This document shows positions 32,298-42,849 of a stretch of 64,000 nucleotides of DNA, piece by piece. The stretch is taken from contig RSEE01000100.1 of NCBI GenBank assembly GCA_003971905.1, forward strand, positions 1 through 64,000, given 5' to 3'. This DNA is from Moniliella sp. 'wahieum'. Taxonomy: Eukaryota > Basidiomycota > Moniliellomycetes > Moniliellales > Moniliellaceae. Numbering within the stretch: position 1 is the first letter of the stretch; each line of letters starts with the position of its first letter. The translations under genes and the position numbers were made by a program. Below the pieces are notes generated by a model. That model had not been told where the DNA came from. It saw nothing but the letters and a program-made list of their open reading frames with translations, and did not search any database.

Positions 32298-33934
32298 TGT
32301 TATGGGGTGCTCCGGTCATCTCCGAACACCGAGCCCCGCATTTCGTAGAACTTTCATCGAAGCACACGCCAGCCCCGCGACACTATCTGCGGCGCCCGGT
32401 CTTGACAGAACCCCACATTGACTGCGGCCCACCGGATCGCAGTCCTGGTACAACCCCACATCTAGTATACTGCGCCAAACAGTAGATCGCAGTATGGGCA
32501 GAACAGGCCGCCCTTTATCCCTTACTACTGTAGATTCCCTTCCTTCTGTTGATGCCTGTTCTGATGTTTTACGGTATAAGCAGCCCGGTCCGAGGCTTGC
32601 TGGCGCTGATCCTCACCGCCCAACCCACATCTTCCCCCCGACTTTCCTCTCCACTCTTCACCCTTACGCTTATGAATTTACGGCTCACATCCACCACTCT
32701 GCAAGCGGCGGTTACTAGTTACTATCAGTAGCGCGTGCTATTCTTTAGGACCCTGTCTGTTCCGGCCTACTACAGCGTACCGAGTGTGGTAACGCCGCGA
32801 GGAACAGAGTAACTTCGGAGATCCTGGACCCCTTCAATTGGCCTTACGACCTACGTACGCGGCTCCTACCTCGGAGGGTCTGAGCTGCGTCCTTTGCACG
32901 CAGGTAGCCACCCAAACTAGAGGGTCTCTCCCTTGCCTCTACACCCGCTCTGATCGGTCCAACCAGGATCTGAAGCAGGACATAACGGATGTAACTCTAA
33001 TGCCATGTCCAAGGGCTTTCACCCCTAAATTCCGCGGGCTCCGTCTCGGGGCTCGCCCCATGACATCCATATTCATATCCATATCCATACCTCTTGGTAC
33101 TCGTTTGTTCCTAAGTTGGGCCGTTGCTATGGTTCCGACACCTTGATGCACGGTGCATGGTGCAGGCGTGCATGAGGGTGCATGCGTGCCTTGGCGGTGG
33201 TACATGGTACATGTAATATCCTTACCACTGACTGACTGCCATGCAATACTATGCAGCGCGGTTGGATTGGGCGTTTGGGGTTGTGCCCTCGCTGTCTTCC
33301 TGGGGGGGTTGCGATTTGCACCTATCCGAGCAATTGAGTTATTGCTGTTTCCCGGCCATGGTATATGGCAGTCGATGGCAGCCATAGCTGGAGGTGCCAT
33401 TGAAGGGTTTGCGGTCGAGACGCAGTGAAGCTTGAAGATCGGCTGAGACGGGGCAGGCGGCCCAGCCTGACCCATCCGACACTGGTGTGGTGGGGCCGGG
33501 TGGGAGTCCAGCACGTGGAGCTGAGCCGGCAGAATTTTTGGATCGGGCCACAAGCGCTAGTAACTGAGCGGTCTCGACCTTAAATGATTCATGGTTAGTT
33601 AATTGGTTCTTGATCGATGGGCGACTGCCGACGTCGACGATTTGGCTTGGCAGGCGGGCGGAGGGCCAGTGTGCGGAACTCGCCGTCGAGGTTTCGCAGA
33701 TAACCACCAAGTCGGCTCCTCGGCGCCCATCACGCCCCACCACCACCACCACCACCACCACCGCCGCAGCCAGCAGCCCGCAGCCCGCACCCAGCACCCA
33801 ATGGGCGGCGGCGACGGCGACGGCCCCCCTGCGCGGCCGCTTGCCCCCGCCTCGCATCCCACATACTCCCTCCGCTTTGCGCCGCAGCTCTACGACGCCC
33901 CGCCGCCGCACCACGTCACGCTGCCCGCCGCGCC

Positions 33935-36193
33935 ATGGCTGCCGGCGCCCGCGCTGGGGCTGGCCAGCTGGATGGCCCGCCCTCCCCCGGCAGCTCCCCC
34001 GTCGTGCGCCGTGCCGCCCAGCCCAACACCACCCGCTACACGGCCGCCGTGCATGCGGTCCGCATTGGCTTCCGCAACCCTTGGCGCAGCTGGCACCACC
34101 CCAGCCCCCTCCAGGTCTGGTCTGGCCTCCAGTGGGGCGGCGGCACCTCGCCTGCTGCACATCCGCTGCCCCCACCCCTCCCGCAAGCACGCTGGACGGC
34201 GAAGCAGACCTGGCCGGCACATGGATCGAGTCGCCCATCTCTAGTGCTCGCCCGAGCTGGGACCAGGACGAAAAGCCGTCACCTTTGTCGCTCACCCCGC
34301 CGCTGCAGGAGCCGGCGATGCAGCCCGTCGCCACCCAGCCCATCCTCTTGGCCTACCTTTCTTGCACCCGACGAGACGCGGACGACGTGGATCGGCCATG
34401 CGAGCGTGCTCCTCGAGTTGCCCGTCCCGTCGCCCCAAGGCGGGCAGGGCGGGGTGCTGCGACTGCTCTTTGACCCCATCTTCTCTGAGCGCTGTTCGCC
34501 CACGCAGCGCTTTGGTCCGCGTCGGTCCCTCGAGGTGCCGATCGCCGTGGAGGACTTGCCTCCAATTGACCTGGTGCTCATTTCCCATTCCCACTACGAC
34601 CATTTGGACTTTGACTCGATCGCTGCTCTCCTTGCTGCCAACGGGACCAGCGTCAAGTTTTTTGTCCCCTTAGGAAACAAGGCGTGGTTCCTGTCCTCGC
34701 TGGTGGACCACGGATTGGAGGAGGAGACGGTGTTCGAGTGCGATTGGTGGGATGAGGCGGTGCTCTCTTTCCCTTTTGCCGAAAAGAATGTGGGGATGAG
34801 GGAGCAGAACGTGGCCGAGGGGGCCGTGGAGGCCGAGGAGGCACAGGTAACCGTCAAGGTCACTTGTACCCCTGCCCAGCACGGTTCTGGCCGAGCAGGG
34901 TTCGATGCAGATTCTACCTTGTGGAGCAGTTGGTACATCACCTATTCTCGTCCCCCGACCTCGGCCGATGACCAAGGAAAGAGTTTCCGGGCCTTTTTCG
35001 CCGGCGATACTGGCTTCCAGTTCCACGACCCGGCCACAGCCAAGAAGGAGGACGAGACCGAAAGTGATTCGCCCCCGGTCGGATCCACCCTACGTCAACC
35101 TCCTCGTAGCCAAACAGCGGCGCCTAGTTTGGGTGGCAAGAACCTTTCTCATCTTGTCGAGACGAAGGTGAAACGAGTTCTTACGTCGCGCACGTCGTTC
35201 AGTACACCGAAGAAGAAAGACCATCTAACCCCTCAGGGAGGAGTATTCACAATCGCTTTCGCTGCCGAAACCTTCGTTTGCTCGGCTGCGCCAGGATCGA
35301 CAGCGCACCACTTCTTTGCACACGGAAAGTTTGGCCTCGTCAGATATCGGGGAGCCTCCCGTGCTCGCCAGTCCTCATGCTTCCCATCTCTCAGCCACAC
35401 ACACGCCTATGCCTACGCCTACGCATGCCCCCCCTCGCCTCAGTTTCTCCACTACCGGTCTTTCCGAGCCCTCGTCTTCCCCGGGGGCATCGACGGTTCC
35501 CTCTCGGAGCCTGTGCCTCTTACCCCGCTGCATCCTACGGGCGAGAGGGCTGTGACCGTGACCGGCTCCCGTATCCGACGCGGTGGTACCTTGCGCAACA
35601 GGAGACGACGAGCGCAAGACAAGTACCCCCACTGCCCGGCATTTGAGGAGATTGCAACCCGTCTCGGTCCTCCCGATCTCAATATGCTCCCGATCAGCGT
35701 GGGTGCCACATTGAGCTTCCTCAAAGGCTTGGACCCCTTCCCGCAGGCTTGGTCCCCGTTCCCCTGTGGCGTGCACGAGGGCGTCACGGCAGCCAACCAC
35801 ATGACCCCGCAGGACGCTGTGCGGTGTTTCCGTCTGATGGACCTCACCCGTCCGGTTGCGCCGACGCCGGAGCCTGCCACGGACCAGAACCAGAACCAGA
35901 ACCAGGACCCACCAGTGCATCCGCCCGTCGCCTTGGCCATTCACTGGGCTACGTTTGTCGGCGACCCCGATGAGGCGCGCCGGTCTCTCCACCGCCTTGG
36001 CCAGGCCTGCCGCGACTGGCACGTCCACTTTGCTCGGTCCTTGCCACTCCCGCGCCCCAACAGCCACAGCCGCAGCCACAGCCCGGCCGACACCGATCCC
36101 ACCTTCCTAGCTATCAATCCCGGTGAAAACATTGTCTTGCCGCTCCGCCCTGCCGCCTCATCGACATCCATCATCTCCTCGAGGCAAGGGTGA
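33935..36193 (+). CDS. NAPE-PLD-like metallo-beta-lactamase-fold phospholipase
   Basis: Relatives hydrolyse N-acyl-phosphatidylethanolamine to N-acylethanolamine using two zinc ions. The frame from the ATG at 33935 stays open for 752 residues. The N-terminal family block FRNPWRSWHHPSPLQVWSGL lies at about 34070-34130. The lactamase fold follows: TTWIGHASVLLELP, LLFDPIFSERCSP, then SHSHYDHLDFDSI (HxHxDH zinc motif, residues about 215-222), TPAQHGSGR (third His), FFAGDTGF (bridging Asp), LPISVGA, HMTPQDAVRCF (His) and ALAIHWATFVGDP (His). All expected zinc ligands are present. Between FFAGDTGF and CPAFEEIATRLGPPDLNMLPI there is an extra segment of about 190 residues, low in conservation, that could be an insertion or retained introns. 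The stretch 34150-34370 reads less well than the family and better in another frame, so two compensating frame changes are possible. Confidence 0.85.
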   Translation: MAAGARAGAGQLDGPPSPGSSPVVRRAAQPNTTRYTAAVHAVRIGFRNPWRSWHHPSPLQVWSGLQWGGGTSPAAHPLPPPLPQARWTAKQTWPAHGSSRPSLVLARAGTRTKSRHLCRSPRRCRSRRCSPSPPSPSSWPTFLAPDETRTTWIGHASVLLELPVPSPQGGQGGVLRLLFDPIFSERCSPTQRFGPRRSLEVPIAVEDLPPIDLVLISHSHYDHLDFDSIAALLAANGTSVKFFVPLGNKAWFLSSLVDHGLEEETVFECDWWDEAVLSFPFAEKNVGMREQNVAEGAVEAEEAQVTVKVTCTPAQHGSGRAGFDADSTLWSSWYITYSRPPTSADDQGKSFRAFFAGDTGFQFHDPATAKKEDETESDSPPVGSTLRQPPRSQTAAPSLGGKNLSHLVETKVKRVLTSRTSFSTPKKKDHLTPQGGVFTIAFAAETFVCSAAPGSTAHHFFAHGKFGLVRYRGASRARQSSCFPSLSHTHAYAYAYACPPSPQFLHYRSFRALVFPGGIDGSLSEPVPLTPLHPTGERAVTVTGSRIRRGGTLRNRRRRAQDKYPHCPAFEEIATRLGPPDLNMLPISVGATLSFLKGLDPFPQAWSPFPCGVHEGVTAANHMTPQDAVRCFRLMDLTRPVAPTPEPATDQNQNQNQDPPVHPPVALAIHWATFVGDPDEARRSLHRLGQACRDWHVHFARSLPLPRPNSHSRSHSPADTDPTFLAINPGENIVLPLRPAASSTSIISSRQG

Positions 36194-36504
36194 CCGGTGA
36201 TACCCGCACCCATCTCATCCATCTCCTTTCCAGCTTCACATGCTTCACGGTACAGGTAAAGTAAGCGTACGCGTGGCTCAGTTGCTCTCTGCCTCTCTCC
36301 ATAAATCGTTCCGTTCCGGTCTGTTCGTAATGACATTGGTGCATTTTATTTTCTCTCCAGCCGCGCTCTTCCGCTGCGAGCTGACGCATTGGTAGGACAA
36401 CAGCCAGCCGGGCTAACCGCTAGCTTTGGCTTTAGCTTGGGCTTTGGCATAGGCATAGGCATTTGCTCCTTCTCGTAGCGGCCCATCCCGGATCCGAGCT
36501 CAGA
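36194..36504. other. Convergent intergenic gap
   Basis: Short region between the ends of the plus-strand NAPE-PLD-like gene and the minus-strand acidic repeat gene. It contains a short repeat TTGGCTTTAGCTTGGGCTTTGG and GCATAGGCATAGGCAT at 36440-36460. Nothing else seen. Confidence 0.5.
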
Positions 36505-38986
36505 TCACGGCCAGAGGGAGACGATCCGGATTGGCTCAAGGGGTTGGCGGGTCGCGCTGCGCAATCTTGGTGCCATGCGTGTCTTCCTCCACTGGGGAGA
36601 CGACGCGGTCGGCCTCGTTGGGCGACTAGGCTGGAGGAACAGGACAGGAACAGGAACAGGACCGGCGTCCACAACTGCAGTAGCGGTGGCAGTAGCAGTA
36701 GGGTCCCCATCCATCGTCTCGGTAAGTTCAGAGGGACGCGCAGGGGTTCCGGCCTCGACGGCATCCTCCGCATCCTCCGCATCTTCCGCATCAGGCGCCA
36801 TTGTTCCCCCCTCCCGAGCGAGGGTGGGCGAGGGCGAGTCAAACATGGCAGCAACAGTGACGTCGTCATCAGCAGGGGACGAGGGGTATCGAGCTGACCA
36901 ATTTGCGCCGTCTCGGGTGGGATCGGGGGGAAGCGACAACACCAACATGCGGGTCTGGGATTTGCTCCGGCGACCGGTCTGGCTCGGGTTCTGGCTCGGC
37001 GGTCGTCAGCCCCGCCTCGGCCAGCTCAGACGCGGCGCCGTCAGGTTCGCATGTGGGGGCTGGAGCGGAGGGGTGTGGCGAGGCAGCGAGGGGGGACGTG
37101 GGATCGTCTCCGGTGGAGGACAGGGGCGCAGTGACAGATACCCGTTCCAGCGTGCTGTCGACGGGCTCTGTCAACTTGCCCTCCTGGCCCTCCATCTGGG
37201 ACTCAGTAGGAGCCTGGCCATCCTTCACCGCTTGGACAGCCATGGGTTCATTGCCCTGGGGCTCGTCGGCCTTGGTTTCCTCAGCCGTGATTTCCTCGGC
37301 CTTGGTCTCCTCGGCCTTGGTTTCCTCGGTCTTGGCTTCGTCGAGCTCGGTTTCGTCAACAACGTCGGTTTTGTAAACCTCGGGTTCCTCATCCTTGGCT
37401 CCCTCAACATCGGCTCCATCAGCCTCGGCTGTCTCGACCTTGGCTTCGTCAACCTTGACTTCCTCAATCTTGGCTTCCTCGACCTCGGCTTCCTCGACCT
37501 CGGCTTCCTCGACCTCGGCTTCCTCGACCTCGGCTTCCTCAGCCTCGGCTTTCACATCGACCTTGGTTCCCTCAACCTCGGCTTCCTCAGCATTGGCTTT
37601 CTCGACCTTGACTTCCTCAACGTTGATTTCGCCAACCTTGACTTCGTCAAGCGTAGTTTCGCTCGCTTGGGCTGGGGGAACACTGGTTTGGCCCACTTTG
37701 GTTTTGGCGGCATTGCCTTCCTCAATTTTGGCTTGCTCAGCTTCGTTGTGGGACTTGGCCTCATCTACTTCAACGTCTTCAACTGCAGCATCTTTGGTCT
37801 CCGGTTCGACTTTGGCCTCGTCCGCCTGGGTTCCGACACTTGGCTTCGTGCCTGGGTTCCGACCACCTTGGCTTCGTCCGCCTGGCTTCTCCGCTTGGCT
37901 TCGTCGCCTTGGCGTCCGCCTTGGCTTCGTCCGCCTTGGCTTCGTCCGCCTTGGCTTCGTCCGCCTTGGCTTCGTCCGCCTTGGCTTCGTCCGCCTTGGC
38001 TTCGTCCGCCTTGGCTTCGTCCGCTTGGCTTCGTCCGCGGCTTCGTCCGCCTTGCTTCGTCCGCCTTGGCTTCGTCCGCTTGGCTTCGTCCGCCTTGGCT
38101 TCGTCCGCCTTGGCTTCGTCCGCCTTAGCTTCGACCACCTTGGTCTGGTCTACCATTGGTTGTTCACCCGCCCTTGGGACCATGACTTGCTGCGCCTTAT
38201 GCTCGTTCCCGCTTGGCTCGGGGTGGGTCGAACCCTTTTCTGGGACGGCCGGCACACCGGGTCGTCGTGCCGCTCGTTTCTTAGCAGCTTCCGCCAAACG
38301 CTGCGCGAGCGACATGCGTGGTTTCTTCTCCTGTGGCTGTACATGTGGGTGGTGGGCTGTGGCTGTGGCTGTGCGTGTGCGTGTGCCTGCGCCGGGGCGG
38401 GAGGCTCGGGTGCAGGGGCTGGTGGTACGGGACGAGAAGGGAGGAGAGGCGCGGGCCGCTGCGTCGCGTCCGAAGTAAGTGTAGCGTCCGTAGGTGGGGG
38501 CTCAGCTACGGCTCGCTTACCTTCCCCCTGTGGTGGCGGGAGGGCACCAGGGTGGTCCGGTGCGACAGGGAGAGACGAAGCAGCGGTTAGAGGGGCGTCC
38601 TTGGTGCCATCCATTGGGTCCGCCCTCTTCTCGCCCGCAATCGCTTCCGCTTCATCCGGAGCAACAGCTGGACCGTCCGTTCGATCGGGCACCGCATTAG
38701 TTGTGGCGGATGCGGATGGGGCGGGGGGGTAGAGCGCGTAGTGTGCGGTTCGACCTTTTCGGTCTCTCGCGCCTCCAGGGCGCGAGTCACGCCCACTCCA
38801 GCGGAAACCGTGTAGGCCACGCTGGTCAGCCCCGACTGGGCCGAGGCAAACCAGCTCCGCAACGGCGCCTCAACCACTTGCCCAGGCTGGGTGTGGGGGG
38901 GTGAGGGAGAGGAGGGGACGAGGGCGGAGGAGAACGTAATTGTCCACTGGGAAGGGGGGGACTCTTATCCTTGGCTGGTATGCCAT
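36505..38986 (-). CDS. Acidic, 15-bp-repeat protein (KADEA / EVEEA repeats), function unknown
   Basis: A minus-strand gene next to VPS54. The ATG at 38986 (MAYQPRIR) is a candidate start that overlaps the VPS54 end. A more protein-like exon begins at about 38890 after a CCCAG acceptor: VVEAPLRSWFASAQSGLTSV, which can form an amphipathic helix. It continues through Pro/Ala-rich sequence to KPRMSLAQRLAEAAKKRAAR (about 38255-38320). Then come runs of KADEA (37.86-38.14 kb) and EVEEA/KVDEA/ETKAEE units (37.2-37.7 kb), a linker with QMEGQEGKLTEPVDS, and an acidic tail with DAEDAEDAEDAV (about 36770). At least three frame changes lie in or beside the repeats. The sequence predicts long charged helices or disorder, with no recognised domain. 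The opposite strand is also open for 517 codons because of the repeat, giving an artefactual LGF-repeat frame. Confidence 0.55.
37465..37545 (-). repeat. 15-bp repeat encoding EVEEA
   Basis: Five consecutive near-identical units (GAGGTCGAGGAAGCC on the minus strand). Diverged 15-bp relatives (KVDEA, KAEET) extend it on both sides from about 37250 to 37700. Confidence 0.9.
37860..38140 (-). repeat. 15-bp repeat encoding KADEA
   Basis: About 17 units of AAGGCGGACGAAGCC, several identical in a row and some shortened by one to several bases, which breaks the frame. Same codon length as the EVEEA array but a different sequence, so two expansions from one ancestral 5-residue period are likely. Confidence 0.9.
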
Positions 38987-41900
38987 TTTGGCCTCGGGGG
39001 CAAGTGGAGGTCGTCGGGCACGGCTTGGACCGCGTCCGCGGCTTGAGCCTCGGGTTCCGATTGCGGTTGGAGTTGAGATTGGGAGTGGGATTGGGATTGA
39101 GATTGGGAGTGGGATTGGGAGTGGGATTGGGATTGGGATGGGATTGGGATTGGGATGGAGATTGGGATTGAGACTGGGATTGGGGTAGGGGTGGGAGTGG
39201 GGGTTGAGGATGGGCGTCGTCTGGGCCCGGATCTGGGCTTCATCCTGAGCACGAGCTTCGGCAGCTTGAGCGTCGGCGCGGGCTTGGGCCTCCGCTTGAG
39301 CTTGAGCTTGAGCGTGAGCATGGGCTTGGGCTTGGGCGGCTGCTTCTGCTTCCTCCTGCGCGAGCCAGCACCTTCTTTTCTTGGATCCAAGTGGAGGTTT
39401 GCTGTGGATGGGTCAGTCAGTAGATCTGTCACGGCCAAGACCAAGGGCAAAGGAAAGAAAGAAACAGAAACAGAAAAAGGAAAAGGGAAAGGGAAGCAAA
39501 CACGCACGGTAGGATCAAATGGATCGCCTTTGAGCTGGGCCATTCGGCCTACAAGGTAAGCCACCTCCAACTCGATCTGCGCAAGTACTCGGCCGGCACG
39601 AGAGACGCATACACCGCGCGCAGCTTCTCGACAAACCGCAGATCGATCAGGAGGTACACTTCCGTCATGATACCGCCAGCTGTGGCGGGAGGCAAGTAGC
39701 GCCACAGCACCTTGCTTAACAAACTCGTTTCCCGACACAGATCCAGCATGTAGCTGCCTACCCGCCCGTTGCCGGGGAGGGAGAGAGAGTACATGCACCG
39801 CCACACGGTCGCCCATGATGGATACCAGCTTGGCATGCACTTCGCGCTGGTGCTCGGTGAAGTCGTTGCGGACTTGGTCCATTCGTGTTGGATGGCAATC
39901 GGGGTGGCGGAAGGCGGTGCAGGTGCGTGCGGCAGCGCCGGCACGGCCCGGGCTAGGTGCCGCGTACAAATCTGTTCCAAGCCCGGGAGGAGGCATAGGA
40001 CGACATGGAGCGACTGCGAGGCCAGAGCAAGGTGCTTGGCTGTGATGTTCTTGAGTCCGGCCGAGCGCATCGCACCAGCGCCCAACACCACCTGGCACAC
40101 GCGCGAGTTGAACGCCTTGAGAAAGGAAAGCAGACGCGACATGCCCTCGGCTGCCAAATGGGGCAGGGCAAGAAGGAAACGTAAGTACTCGCCTAGCAGA
40201 GTGAGCATTTCCACCGAAGCGCCAGTGAGGTACGCATGGCTCTGTCCCTCGCCGAGAAAGAGCGTCTTGTGGCTTCCTTCTTCGGCAGGAGCTGGCTGGG
40301 AGAAGAAGAGGTGAGGTTGCTGGCTGAGCAACGCATCGACAGCACGCTGTGTGGTGACAGGCACCGCACAAGCGTCCCACCGCTCTTCCTCCACCGCCTT
40401 GGCGCATCGGGACATGGCCTGGGCATGGAACGCGTGCAGGAACCCACGAGCCTGGGCGGCCAACGTGCGCCGGAGGCTGGTAGCACCACGCGCGCCGCCA
40501 GCTCCGACCGCAGCACGAACGACCACGTGAGCTGGAAGACCTGCATAAACTCACAGATGGGCAAGTGGGCATGAACTGGGCCCCGCAGCGCCAACAGACG
40601 CGCCAGACAGGTATGACTCCGGCTTGTAGCCGTCCTGAGCAGGCCACTGAGGACAAAGGGTAGACTGGGACCCACTCCGCGCGGGCGCGCAAGTGCCGTG
40701 CCGGGATCCAGTCCCAACGCCTGGCCCACCCGCTCGTCCAGCGGGGGAGGCCGCACATCGCCAATCTGCGCTTGGGCCAGGTCATTGAGCACAACCAGAA
40801 CCGTGCGCGACTGAAGGCGAATGCCAGCGAGCCAGGCCATGAGACCTTCGAGGTAGCCATGGAGAAGCGGTAGGAACGTGCTCAACTCGGTCTTTTGCGC
40901 CCAGAGAAGCGATGTCTCGGGCGGCTCGAGCAGCGGAAGACTCTCGTCCCCTCCGGTGGGCGCGCCGGCAAACTAACCCAGGGGGCGAGACTGCCAGGCA
41001 CACCGCGCAGACGTCGTCGGGTGATGGTCCGAAGCGCATCGAGCAGCACCACTTCGTAAGATTGCAGCGCACGTTCCACCCCGCCAAGTTGAACGAGCCC
41101 CTGCAAGATGGGCAGCAGCTGGGCGCGAAGTGCGACTGTGCCATCGGGGTCGTCGGCGGATGAGGGTGGGAGCACCGTTTTCATCTTCTTTTTCCCCCCC
41201 TCCTCCTCCTCCCCGCGTGGTTTGGAGAGCTCGTGCTCTACATACGCACGGAGCCGTGCACGCACCTCGGCACCCTCGTCCTCGGGTTCAGGTGAGGAAC
41301 GCTCGTTGGGGGAGAAGAGGGATTGTTCCCCATTCACACGCAACTGTTCGGCTGCGATGCTGAGAGAGCGATTGAGGGAACGATGTCGTTTGTTCCTCCT
41401 GGCACGCGCTTCGCCCGCTTCGGTCGGACTAGCAACATGGCCCCATCCTAGCTCGAGTTCTTGGGTCGGCGTCGAGGGTGCCGGGTCGGAGGGAATGTCA
41501 GGTGCCAACGATGGCTGGGGGGAAGGAATGAACAGCGCTTCGTCTTTGGTCACTCGCATGATCAAGTCAGCGCGCAGCACGTTCATCAGTTTGCGCTCCA
41601 ATGTGCCAATGAGCACGGGGAAGAGCGCGGCGACGCTTTCGGCCGCCGCAAGCACTTCGCCTGCCGGGACAGAGGAAAACGTAGCCAACTCCATCTCCCC
41701 TGCGTGGGAGGAGGCGCAAGCCCACCCAAGCGCGCCTGAACCAGCATGGTGAGAGATTGGATCATGTTCAGGCCTTGCTCGGATCGGCTGCGAGGCCAAG
41801 AGGGTGATCCGATCCACCACCTGGGCCAGCTTGCGGGTCGCCAGAAGCCGGTCCAAATCCTGCTGGAGACGACGGCGATGCGCCTGGCGCACAACCAACT

Positions 41901-42849
41901 GCGCTCCCAGCGACGGAACCCCCTCGCCCCGAGAGTCCGGCGGCGAGAGAGCGAGTGAGAATGGCAGCTCGTTGCGCTCCTTTGGCCGCGGCCGACTGCA
42001 GTGCCCTCGCCTGGCCTAGGGCGGCAAAGAAGTCTTGCGCCCGGTCGTCGACAGCAACTTGAAGGTGCTGATCGATCACAGAGGCATAATACGCCAGCTG
42101 CTCCTCTCGTAATGCAGCGGCAGGGATCAGTTCCTCGCCGTCGCCCGGAAAGAGGGCGAGGAAGGTGTGCGGATCCGAAAGGGCAAACCGACTGTCAAAG
42201 AAGAAACTCGGCACCCGCTCCAGGGGCGGCGGCGGCGGGCGGGGCGTAGACTGACGAGTAGACAGACGAGCCAGGAGAGCACAGTGGTCGGCGTGCCGCT
42301 GCAGAAGTGGCTTGTGCGTCTCGTCCTCCTCTTGGCCCAGCTCGGGCGGGGCGGCAGAAAAAGGGTTGCCGGGCGGGGTCAAATGGAGCTGGCCGCGGGC
42401 GCCCTGGGCTTGGGATGTGCGCCAGGGCTCCCATTCGGCACGAGCGACTGGGCGTAGAGGCGAGGGGGTGGGTGGCGGCGGGGCAAAGAAGCTGGGCAGC
42501 GGCTCCTCCTGGGCGGGGGGGGGGGGCGGGCGAGGGAGAGGACGTCGGTGGAGGCGGAGAAGGCGGGGCGGAGGCGGAAGGAGGAGAGGGTGTTTTGGCT
42601 GCGCGAGCGGCGGTGGAGGTGGTGGGCCTTGACGGCGGCGAGGGCGCCTGGAGCGGTGGTGGTGGTACTGGTCCTTGGGGCCAGAGACGGGCGGGCGGGG
42701 CGAGCGGGAGGGCGTCGGGGGGGGCGGGGGGCGCTGCGCGGGAAGAGGGGCGGGTAGCGGGAGGAGGTGGGGTCGATGGGGCGGGCGCGGCGGGTGGGGT
42801 GGCTGACGACGGTCGACAGCCCGGCAAAGCCACGGCCGTCGGAGGCCAT
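38965..42849 (-). CDS. Vps54, GARP complex tethering subunit
   Basis: Vps54 is part of the GARP complex that tethers endosome-derived vesicles at the trans-Golgi. The ATG at 42849 starts MASDGRGFAGLSTVV and a Pro-rich region. The N-terminal coiled-coil block reads VPSFFFDSRFALSDPHTFLALF, then LAYYASVIDQHLQVAVDDRAQDFFAAL (about 41990-42205). The middle part includes LERKLMNVLRADLIMRVTKDEALFI (about 41535-41610). The C-terminal Vps54 domain is unmistakable: MLTLLGEYLRFLLALPHLA, MSRLLSFLKAFNSRVCQVVLGAGAMRSAGLKNITAKHLALASQSL (about 40010-40145) and HAKLVSIMGDRVAVHVLSL (about 39775-39830). An intron lies at 39402-39507 (GTGCGT, CTGAC branch site, CACAG). The family sequence hops frames at least five times, e.g. 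near a G-run of about 11 at 42518, and before GRVLAQIELEVAYLVGRM at about 39570. The tail after the intron is an unusual Ala/Gln-rich stretch (AQEEAEAAAQAQAHAHAQ). Confidence 0.9.
39065..39210. repeat. GGGATT-type hexamer array
   Basis: About 20 units of GGGATT/GGGAGT/GAGATT on the plus strand (AATCCC on the minus strand). It lies at the 3' end of the VPS54 frame and encodes Pro-Ile-Pro or Gln-Ser-His repeats depending on frame, so the natural VPS54 stop may lie before or within it. Confidence 0.85.

Larger units (their letters stand above)
31547..33600. other. Satellite-rich intergenic region
   Basis: A run of about 13 C directly after the LtrA stop. Then several separate short-unit arrays (31680-31770, 31881-31910, 31936-32035, 32228-32297), and later CATATCCATATCC at 33068-33092. 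No gene or RNA was recognised between 32300 and 33600. Confidence 0.6.

Noticed and set aside
36575-38128. Plus-strand open frame of 517 codons with LGFLDLGF repeats
   Set aside because: It is the mirror of the 15-bp coding repeat on the minus strand; a period divisible by three keeps the antisense frame open. The hydrophobic periodic product has no start context or homologue.
37860-38140. CRISPR-like regular repeats
   Set aside because: Units are contiguous with no unique spacers, and the host is a eukaryote. It is an in-frame minisatellite.
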